64,000 nucleotides of DNA from Liolophura sinensis (Eukaryota; Mollusca; Polyplacophora; Chitonida; Chitonidae). Shown here one piece after another: positions 44,200-55,100 of the stretch (its first letter is position 1; each line of letters starts with the position of its first letter). The position numbers were made by a program, and so were the translations under genes. A model generated the notes under the pieces. That model searched no databases. It saw only the letters and a list, made by a program, of their open reading frames with translations, and was not told the DNA's origin. The stretch covers positions 16,667,385 to 16,731,384 of the forward strand of contig NC_088295.1 in the NCBI RefSeq assembly GCF_032854445.1, given 5' to 3'.

Positions 44200-44934
44200 A
44201 TGTCCATTTCAAAATGTGTTTGTATATTTTACGCTCAATTCAGGTGGGTGGATCACCTTAGTTAGATTAATATAGACCAGATTGAGTCTGTCCTAAACCC
44301 GTCATATCATAGCAAGTGACAAGGAGTTTTTTAGTCTAGATTCATGGTGATGACGGCCAGAAATGTTTCCTTCTGTAACCTTGTGCACGGAACCACTGAA
44401 TAGGCTATGAGCACCACGCGGTTCAGGATATGAGGATTTGGGTTTTTTTGAAAATCAATTTAAGTTATTCAAGAATAGGAAAAGTTTTTAATATTCAGAA
44501 CGTTTCATATACCATCTGTTATATTTATTTCATACCATTGTACACACATTTTAATATATAAATTTGTACACGTGTCCTACTTAAGCCTTAATTTTGACCT
44601 GCTTCTGTGTGATGTGGCATTATATCTGCATCCAAAACAGACCCATGTTCTTATATCTGGTGATGGAAAATAAATATCTTAAATATGAATGTGATTTTGT
44701 TCTTTCCTTTTGATGTGATGTTCTTGTCCATATGTTAGAAATCTGCACAGTAGACCGGAGATTTACCACACCAAAGACTGAATAGTTCTTTACTAACATT
44801 TAATGACATCAAATAACTGTATGCAAAAGTAAAAACTGGCCTGCCCTGTCCTGCCCTGCCCTGCATCACTGAGGCAGCAAAAATTTAATGTAATTCAGAC
44901 TATCCTGCATTTGATATTTAAAAGCAGTGCACTT

Positions 44935-45275
44935 GCTGATTTAGACTGACAGTCAACAGTAAGGCTGCATGTTTGAATTCACCTCAGACTGATTGTCACA
45001 ATGAAATGGCTGAAATATTGCCATTAATTTATTTATTTGTTTGTGTTTTTTGACGCTGTACTCAAGAATATTTCACTTATACGCCGGTGGCCAGCATTAT
45101 CCTTCCCACAGCCAGCCGGAGAGGAAGCCTGCATGAGAAGGACTTGAACCCACAATGACCGCATTTGTGAGAGGCTCCTGTGTCATTGCACCACGCTGGT
45201 GTGCTAACCCCCTCAGTCATGGAGGCCTGTATTGCCATTGACGCTTCAGTGACAGCTCCAAGTTAATAAACCAAC
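44935..45275 (+). mobile_element. Second, older SINE-like element split by a SINE insertion
   Basis: Box-B-like ggctgcatgtttgaattcac is followed by gattgtcacaatgaaatggc. The sequence continues after the inserted SINE as gacgcttcagtgacagctcc, ending near taataaaccaaccaaat. It differs from the main SINE family. Confidence 0.45.
45026..45236 (-). mobile_element. SINE, reverse, inserted in an older element, with 10-bp TSD
   Basis: On the minus strand it runs from a tRNA-like head (ggcctccatgactgaggggg) through gcctcctctccggctggctg-type body to an aaataaattaa tail. Part of the body is deleted. The flanks both read tattgccatt (45016-45025 and 45237-45246), a perfect 10-bp target-site duplication. 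Confidence 0.9.
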
Positions 45276-45299
45276 CAAATGAAAGGTTGTCTTCTTGCA

Positions 45300-48200
45300 G
45301 TTTATTATCAGTTAAAAAATATCACCATTAATCTAATGATGAGAACAAATAAAGGAAAAAGGTATACACATAAATTTTTTTAAGGGTAAACACTTTCTTC
45401 AAGCAAACACTAGGCATTCCTGCTTCTGACCAACTGACACACAGTACATAGCAATGATGATGATCCAAAATAATCTACCTTTACCACAGAAATAGGTTTT
45501 CTATTTCATCCTCTGTGAAGCATAAAAAAACCCAGTAAATCCTATTTTCATGTCTATATCTCCAACGATAAATAAGACACTGTCTTTAAAACTTTTGTAT
45601 CCTTTCTGTTCCACCCATTCATAATGTTTTAATGCCATTCATACCTATAAGTAAAAAGAACAAAAAAAATCTAACAATTCTATGGTAAAATAGAAAACCA
45701 AATTCTCGCTGAATTTCAAAACTAGCATTATAATGTAATACCTGCAGTATGGTACTGGCTGTCATGAACAGCCGGTTTACTTATTGTGGTGTACTGCACA
45801 TTTATGAGGTGAAAGGGGTATAATTTTCTTAACTTTTAAAACAGTAGCAATACAGTATAATGTAGGACTACTTCCAGAATACACGCTCATACAACCTAGC
45901 TCCTGACCTAAGATGAAAACCTTGAATGATATATATCGGCTCTAAAAAAAATATGCACGATCCCATGACCTTTCATCTTGAGTAAGCTTTCTATATCTGT
46001 CCAGTCTATAAAAAGGCTACAGCTGAAACTTTACTTGTTCAAAAAATCAACTAACAATTACAGAGTCAATATACATATACAATAATAAAAACAATAATAA
46101 AAATAATAATAATAATAATCGGAATTTCAGTATGAACAAGAGTTTAATATTCATGTGATATAAATGGTCACTTGTGCATTCTGTTTTGAGCGTGTAACTA
46201 TTTAAAATCTGCTCTGACAACTTGCACAAAACATATGTATACAGAGTATAAATATTCTAACAATTCCCAGCTATGTGTAATTAAGATCTGTTAGTATATA
46301 TCACAATTTTGTGTATTCTGAATAAATACATAAAATATATATCTACATTCACATAATTGGACCATATGCAGTTACGGTACACTATCATACACAATAGAAT
46401 CTATTTAAATTGTATGATTTTAAGAGTTGATATTCAGAAACACTGAACAAATTTTTTGTTAATAGTAAACTGTACAATGAAAACTTGAATCCAATGCCAG
46501 CTAAATTGTATGTGGATGCAGGCATATCATTTTGGACCAGCTTATGTAAAGGGAGATAGTACCCAGTCTAAAACTTCCATATAATTGAACGACTACCACT
46601 ATTTTACTGCTATGTTTCTTTTACTCGGCATAGTAACATTTTATACCTGAGTGGGAAATAGCCTTGTACTCATCAGGACTACTGGTACACCCATTATTCC
46701 CCCATGGTTAAGCATATACATAGCAGTAATAAAGCAATAAATGTTGTTATAGCAGAGGCGGTCACTTAAGGTAGAAAAAAAAAAAAAAAAAAAAATGTCA
46801 AAGAGATTTCAACCTTAAATACCAGTTAGTGCCAGGGGGGCAGTGTGTAAACAGGTAGAGATCACTTACCAGGGGGGCAGTGTGTAAACAGGTAGGGATC
46901 ACGTACCCATTAAGAAAACCCATATTTCCCCTAATCAGTAAGAACACAGTGACCTACATCAGATTATTTCCCCATCTTCAACCTTCGTTCCCTTGTAGTA
47001 GCTTCAAGCAGACACCCAAACGCCAGGCATACATCTTCAGGAGTTCAGTTCTAGTTGTATAGCTAGTACACACAATGGGTCTGGATTGGCTAGGTTGTTT
47101 AAGGTGTCCTGATCTAGACAAGGTTGTGTGTTCAATAGCTCCTGTTTGTTTGGCTAGAACATGTGATTATCAAGGGATTTGTCAGGTACCTAGCACCTGG
47201 GGGTTGCCACTAAGTTCTAATCAGTTTCCTTATCCATAAACTTGAAGCTGTTGTAAAAGTGAAATATTCTTGTGCTGAGTAGGACTGAGAAAATCTTACT
47301 CCTTAATGTGTATATAAATATTAAATGCAAAAGGTTAAAAATGTATCATTGAAATATCAAAGCAAGAGGTAATTATAGCTTGTTCAAAATCAAGATTCAT
47401 AACTGAAGAAATCAGAGGCAGTTACTGATTGTACAATGACACAAATACAACATGTAGATCAAAAGATGTGCAATTTTGGTGGTCCATCCAACCATGAACA
47501 CCATGGATTACCTCCCTTTACAAACTTACATCCTGTGCAATCATCCCACAATCAAATAAACCAATCAAACATCTTCAGTATTATGAAAATATCAGATCCA
47601 AAGTGAATTTGTATTAGTAAATGACAAAAGGGCTGTTTTCTGTAATATTTTCTTAATAATACCTATGCTAAACATTAATATTAATCCTGATTATATACCA
47701 AAAAAAAAAACTGCATATTGAATCCTGTCTGAAAAGTATTCACAGTCTAAGTTTTCTGACAGAGTTTCTATTTTCTGACCTCAGTAATAAAAATAGCAGA
47801 ATACGAATATTTTCTTTGCTCCCGTAGGTTATATTTTTTTGATGTTTCAATTGTAACTCAATTAGAAGCATAATCTTTCATCTTGTGTAAAAGCACCCAC
47901 TTAAGTCCAAAAAAATAAATTTGAACAAATCTGAAATCTTACATCAAATTTTGGGACTTTACATACAAAATTGAAACCCAAAATCGATTACATACACGTA
48001 ATATGTAACTGTGAGACAAAATATTCTTATCTACAAATTTCAACAATGATTTAATTAACTTAGTTTTTTTGTACATTTATAACATGTATCACATCAACAC
48101 ACACCCTAAATGACCTCAAATTCTGCTCAAAAAAGTGCCCTTGTCGAGGCAATAACATATTATTTTTGGTGCTGAAATTTTTAATTCTCACTGTAGGGTA

Positions 48201-49015
48201 TCAACTTACCATCCAAACAAACCTTACAACACCTGTCTATAATCAATATAACTCTTACAATCAGGAAAAATGAGCAAATTGGACAAAATTTTAGGTCATT
48301 TATTGTAATTGTTACTGAAGTAACTGAATTTGTACAGCCATTTATATCCCTGCTCTGTGATCAACACAACCTTATACTGAAACATATACTTGAGATTTTA
48401 TTTTTCAAAACATGTGAAACATTCCTGAAATATTGTAAAAATATCTGTTCTGTGCAACAAGTTCATTCAGGAACTATATGAAAACCTTGCTCCAATGGGA
48501 AGGAACAAAACAAACAACCAAAAAATTTAATACATAAAATACAGGTATGTAATATATATTACCAACAGATAAATTGTTATGATAAAGAGATCGCAGAAAA
48601 AAACAAATTACAGACCATTGATTGTACTAAACGCATGTTGTAGCACTTCTGTTTGTAGTTCAGGACAACAGATTAGCTTCATGAAATGGGAACTGTTCAT
48701 TCTGAGCAAATTTAACTGTTACACATAGTAAAATGGACGTAACTTGTGTTTAGAGCACACAAGTCAGCACCCATCACATAACCAAGTCGATTACCCAGGG
48801 TTAGTTAGGCCCAAACATAAATACTGGTCAGACATAAGCCAGTGTAACCCTTTAGTCTGGTGATGAACATTCTCCAACACATCTTCAGCTCTGATCATGC
48901 ACATTATGGAAAGCTGTGAAACCAGTCAAACCAAAGCATGTACGCTGCACACAGCCTTAAGCACTGCAGAGAACAAGGGCAGACAACTCAGTCGGGCACA
49001 ATCATGACAGCTGCC
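45300..49015 (-). other. PITPNC1: AT-rich non-coding block, probably long 3' UTR of the PITPNC1-like gene
   Basis: No exon or stable ORF is visible on either strand. Several minus-strand AATAAA hexamers occur (for example 45301-45306 and 48299-48304). There is a poly-A run at 46777-46796, a 37-bp duplication near 46832-46905 (caggggggcagtgtgtaaac twice) and a degenerate SINE-like patch at about 47170-47290. How much is transcribed cannot be told from sequence. Confidence 0.4.
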
Positions 49016-49107
49016 TCAGTCAACACTGTTACTTCTAGCCGTCACCTTCTGATTCGTTTTCTTGTGCATGTCGACTTCGTATGACCTGATATCTTCTATT
49101 TTCATGT
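49016..49107 (-). CDS. PITPNC1: PITPNC1-like last exon (stop codon)
   Basis: It begins DMKIEDIRSYEVDMHKKTNQ, matching the DMTMDEVREYE region, and ends VTARSNSVD with TGA at 49018-49016. Acceptor ctttgcag on the minus strand; starts with two bases completing an Asp codon. Confidence 0.9.
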
Positions 49108-52100
49108 CTGCAAAGATAACATAAACGCCTCTTAGCTCACAAAAAGTCTAAAACATAGTAGGAAAAGTCTTTTATGAGTGTTTTCTATAACAATTAACAA
49201 TAGGTCTCGCCACAGTGTATCACAGCAAGAAATATATATTAGTACAAGAAATTGTATCTTTAACTTTATTTTTAACAGTTTTTACATCTTACCTATCCAC
49301 TCATCTATCCAGGCAAAGGCCTGCCTATGTCCCACCTGCAAGATGTCTCGTATAGCCTGAAATTACACAAACTCAATATTACATATAGTATTCAAACTAA
49401 ACTCAACATCTACTTTAATAACATGCTTTATTTTTTTACATTTTACTAATGCCAAATCTTACAATTAGCTTCATCAGTTGAGCTATTCCAAATATGCCAT
49501 AGATGCACTGTTGCTGTTATATCACAATTAAATGCTGTTCATACAAGATATGAAATGAGAAAGAATGCAGTTTACTTGACTATTATATTTTCATATTACT
49601 ACAGATGGCTATTGACATGGCTTAACCCAGTGTCAAGTAGTGTTTGTGATATAAGGGCTACGTTTGCACATTTACTGATTTACATTTACACAGTAAGGTT
49701 GTGGAGACAGGGTTTTTTTAAACTCCTGTCCACGTTGATCTGAGTACAAGTTGTCAGATAATTGTGTGCCCTATCCATGTTTAACCACATAAATTAACAA
49801 ATCAGACACTTCCCTTTTGTGCTTTATGCAAACAAACATCCCAAACAGCAATTTTAAAAACTTTATTATATACAATAAATACTAAAACTCATAATGACAA
49901 TAATTTGTCTCAATCTTGACACATCTTCTCTCAGGCAGTGGACAAAACTAACACTGTACACAAGTAGAAAAAACGTCTTGTATAGATGGACGAATATACA
50001 ATATGGAGACATTATAAAAGGTCAACAACTTGGTGTGGCAGTATAAGATTGATTGCAAAGTCTTACACCATAGAAGAACCATTAATTTCATATTGCCTGA
50101 TATGCCATCATCAGAGTCCAGTTATACATGAGAAAACTATAAACCATATTTAATTTATTTTGCTTTTGGGGTACAATTACTCTCACATAAATCTACACTT
50201 AGTGTTTGGTTATCTAAATTTTACTCCACTCTCCTTGATGATATTTCAAGATCCAACCAGATAGTAAACTGGCTGAAGTTAATGGGAGAAGTTTCTGCGC
50301 CCCATGTGAGAAAAACAGCTAGAGCTAGAACTCTCAATCTGCGCTAAACAGCAATAGCTTTCCTGTGTTTCAGCCATGAGAAGATTTAAAAACAAAGAAT
50401 AAAATTCTCAACAACATGCCAAGGACATGTACATACACAACTCACTGATCCTGTTCATTCAGGTGTGTTTAAGACAAACTGCAGGAGACTGAAGCCAACC
50501 TTAGTCTTTCCCCACCTTTAATCCTAATCTGAGGTAATCCCCTGGGGTTAGATATCTGCCTCTGGTAAGCTGTTAGACATGCAAGCCCCCGCTCCCCCCT
50601 TCCACCCAAACTCCTATTAACTGACAAATAAACATATCACAGCTTTTCCTGAGCAACACAAGGTATTGTATTTGAAGGAAAGCTTGTGAGATGGAATAAC
50701 AATCAGTGTGTTAATACCACATGCAAGTTATGACTGGCGATAACTCGCCTACCTCCAGCTGTCAGGTGTCACTCGTATTCAGACAGGCACCCAGCCCACA
50801 TTTTGACCCATCGGTACATAAGCAGGGCATACATGTACATCAGAGTTAGATAACATCCTAACATCCATCAACTAGCAGTACACTGAAGACAGCTGATTGT
50901 GCACACTTTTTAACTGACAGGTGTTACCAAGTAGATACAAGAGTAGGCCACATAATCAACACTTCATCAACTGGACTACACCTGACCAGACCTGATTAAC
51001 ACTGCTGTGGACATTCTCACCTGGACTACACCTGACCAGACCTGATTAACACTGCTGTGGACTTTCTCACCTGGACTATACCTTACCAGACCTGGTTAAC
51101 ACTGCTGTGGGCATTCTCGCCTGGACTACACCTGATCAGACTTGGTTAACACTGCTGTGGACTTTCTCACCTGGACTACACCTCATCAGACTTGGTTAAC
51201 ACTGCTGTGTACTTTCTCATCTGGACTACAACGTAAGCAAGACTCATTTCCCAATGGAAGAGCCAATTCAGGATAAGCTTGAGAAGGCAGAGTTCTGCTT
51301 CCAGCAATCCTGTGAACAGATTGTCTTCCTTAACCAGAAACTGTGGGATATGAAGATACGCTATAACAGGGCCCAACAAAACAACCACAAAGCCTTTCGC
51401 TATAGCATCCGGCTGAAGATTGCTGCAGCTGAAGGTATACGCAATGCTTACTATGAATACGCCTGTGTTAAGGCAGACGAAGTTACTGCCCTTAGGCATG
51501 AGATGAATGCACCTCAGGCAGCAGATGATGATGCTGATGATGAAAACGTGGACTTGACAGATGATGATCTTGGAGAAGAAGACATGGTAGTGGACGAGGA
51601 GACAGATCAGCAATGAATCCAAAACTTTGCCCGAAGAAAAGGCCCTTCTCAGGGCCAACCAATCTGTAGCGAAAGGGAGCTTTCAGTCTAAAGCATATTG
51701 AAAGGCTTAACCTTATGCTTTCTTTTGGGTATGTGAAGAACAATTTGTGTATGTGATATTTATTTCACACCTCAAGTAAATGAGAAAGTAAAACATGTGA
51801 TAAAGTTATAACCTTGTGAGAAAAAGCCTCCACCCTGCTCTGAAGTCCCCACACCTCAAACTTCACCCTCGTGGCTTTATATGAACACATAATTGGTTGC
51901 GTGTTTTCCTGAAACAAAAAACAAAACAAACAAACCCAAAATTAGTCTTAACTGCCAACAAGGCAAAATTTCAAAACAATACAACATCTTTTATTCAATC
52001 ATGCTGAAATAAATTTAAGCTTAATCATAATTACAATGGTACCAGCAATAAAACATATGGTAGTAGTTAAGTGTATGTACATTTAAAATACATCAATAAC

Positions 52101-55100
52101 TATCAAGGTCGGTTTCATGAAGCTCATTTAGCTAAGTAAGCCTTAAACTACCATGGCAACATATGTTGTAAGGATGTAAAGCCCACTGAGCTTAGGGAAA
52201 TATAACACTAAGTAAGCTTCATAAAACTGCCCCGATTATTAAACATATCACTTATAATCATTAATACTCATATATAACAGTGAAAAGGGTTAAAAGTTGT
52301 AAATAAAATGCTACTGTTTAAAACAAATTTATCGAAAACCAGAAAGTTATGGATATACCAGATATTTTTCATCATAAATGATAGACAAGATGGATGGACT
52401 AAGGGGATTGGGTTTATTATAAATTATCTCCCCTTATTTAGGCTGCAGCTGTGATACATGTCCAAATCGGGAACATCAATTTTTTGGCCAGTGGTGTGAG
52501 ACAGAATTGCTAGCTAACAGATATCTGCTTACAGAAAAAGTTTTTCCCTCTCTTAGTATTAGAGTGATTGAAAAGAACATGAGAAGAGCATGTCCTCTCG
52601 TGACAGGTGAGAAGAGCATGTCCTCTCGTGACAGATGCCACATGGAAAGTGTGGAATGAGAACCATTAAAAGAATAGTCAGCAAATAATATAACCTTGCT
52701 TATTTCGAATGAGATGTGGGAACAGCCCTCAGAGGCTACAGCATGTTTATAGCCTAGGCTCCTCAGTCTACATGGCACAAAAGCAAAACTAGGCGCGCTC
52801 TTGATCATACACAAACTCTGATGTCGCTAGCCTAGCCTAGCCAAATGTGTGGCGTTATTCACCGTTATTACTAGCTGGCGACACTGGTGTTTCCGCATAT
52901 ATGTAAGCGCCCTAGGTTCAGGTGACTTCACTCTGGAAACAGGTGCCTCCTCAGGTTGTACAAATAACTTGTGTCTGATTGGTTAATTTGGTCACATGCA
53001 TGGCGGTGCTTCCAATTTTCTTGATACGACATCGCAAACATAAACAGTTATGATGTTTATACTTTGGATGGTATATCTTATTGATACATATATGCACTGC
53101 ATCTAAAAACTCCACTTTCAGACGCCTACTAGCAAGGTTGATACTGTGCTATAGGCTTCACACTCACCCTTGCTTTAACATACATATAAAGAAACACATG
53201 AAGGCATTAAAATGACACTTTTGATGCCAACACTTAATTTTTTTCTGATTACGCCCTACGTCAACTTGCGATCATAAGCAACTAGGTTCAACCAGACAAA
53301 ATCCACCTACATGTCACCAGTTTGACAAAACCATGGGCATCAGTTACCAACTGGGTGCAAGCATGTATAGATCAAGGGCACTGGTTACAACTGGATGCTC
53401 AGAGACTTAGAACAATAGAAAATGTCTTATTCAATAGCCCACAACTAAAATGATGTTCCACCCTTACCCTCCAACCTTTCTGTAATGGACCCCTGTTTGT
53501 TTTCTTGGACTTGAACTTTGTACAATCCTGAAGAAAACAAAAAGCAATGTTAGTGGCTAGCATCCTAAGTGTTTATCACACAGTCAGGATGAACATATAT
53601 TACAAACAGACATCTTACCATCAAGCTCATCTTGATAAATGTTTACACTTAATATCCTCATTAAAAATAGTGATTTATCCATTGATTTAATAGGTGTTTA
53701 ATGCCACTTTTTAGATTTATACAACACTTAAGTTAGAGTTATGGCTGGAGAAAAATGAAAAATGAGAAGAGCAAATCATGCCTGTTACTTGTGTCTCACA
53801 AACATCATGGCCTGAAGACACCATACTCCATTAGTCAGGGTCTAGTTTATTTCCTGTACGACCAATTAAACAGCATGACCCCCCAAGGGCTCGAAATATA
53901 ATACAAGAGCAGAGGGACAAATTAATAAAATATCATGTATCATAAGACTAAGTGTTTTGGACCCCCGTATATGGTAAGACTACACATTGTTACATGAGCT
54001 CCCAGATGTATAACTACAGAATTAAAAAACAAAATGCCAAAATATGCTGCTGCAAACAGTTTCTTACTTCCTCTTCTTTGTAATGTTTTTCTACTAATGG
54101 ATCATAAGCAATGTCAATGAAATCCACCTCTCGAAGTGATATGTCTTCCGAAGGAAGCCCTAAAGACTGGAGAAAGAAAGAAATTCATTTATTTATTTGA
54201 CTGGTGTACTGAATAACATTCAAAAACAATGAAATTTGCATTCAAGTAACAGAGACGTGTTTTACACTCTGTAATATTAAACATGAAATGGGAACAGTTA
54301 TACATATAATTGATTAATATTCACAAAGTAAATTTATATTCATATTCAAATTGGTTTTTACAAGCTAAAAGAACTAAAAACTACAGCTGGTTCAGTCGTC
54401 TGCTTTGGCTTTACCACAGTTCTTTACATTACATCACTGTTCTTTACATTTCATCATAGTTCCTTACATTTCCTCAATGTCCTTTATGTTACATAACTGT
54501 TCTTTACAATACATCACTGTCCTTTATATTACAGTAACATCACTGTTTTTTTACATTACATCCCTGTCCTTAACAATACATCACTGTTCTTTACATCGCT
54601 GTTCTTTGAACTGCATCACTATTCTTTATATTACATCACTTTTCTTGACAATACATCACTGTTCTTTACTTTACATCACTATTCTTTACATTACACCAAT
54701 GTTCTTTACATTACATCACCGTTCTTTACATTACATCACCATTCTTTACATTACATCACTACGCAAATGTTCTTTACATTACATCACTGTTCTTTACAAT
54801 AAATCTTCACTCTTGCAACAGAAACAAGTCACTATACTGTGTCTGCAGTATATCTACTCACATTTTCTGAGCTGCCATTGTTATTCTCATATCTGGTTTC
54901 AATGTGTATAGAAAACCGTGGCAAGAAAGAACACTGAAACAAAGTGAAAACAGACAGGAATATTATAAGAATGTCCTGAGGTGTATATAATATTAAAAAC
55001 AAGAATGTCATTAATAGATATCATGTTAGCCCCATGATTTGCTTGTGTCATGGAAAATAACAAGGGGTAAAGATAATGCTATACTGAACACTTGAGGGCA

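Larger units (their letters stand above)
39347..44700. other. ABCA5-like 3' UTR and convergent intergenic DNA
   Basis: No coding exon seen. It holds a 72-bp tandem repeat (39596-39962), poly(A) signal candidates, a SINE (43059-43314), a small reverse SINE tail (about 40489-40531) and an interrupted family B element. A tRNA box-B-like phrase (gtgcgggttcagtcgcc) lies near 42476. AATAAA at 44669-44674 followed by T/G-rich sequence is a second possible transcript end. Confidence 0.45.

Noticed and set aside
51176-51658. 160-codon minus-strand ORF over the nested gene
   Set aside because: Antisense shadow of the 120-codon gene and upstream repeats; composition is unlike a protein domain, and the plus-strand frame has the 3' stem-loop.
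54405-54911. 168-codon plus-strand ORF rich in ITSLF/HHCSL
   Set aside because: Low-complexity translation of an intronic minisatellite.
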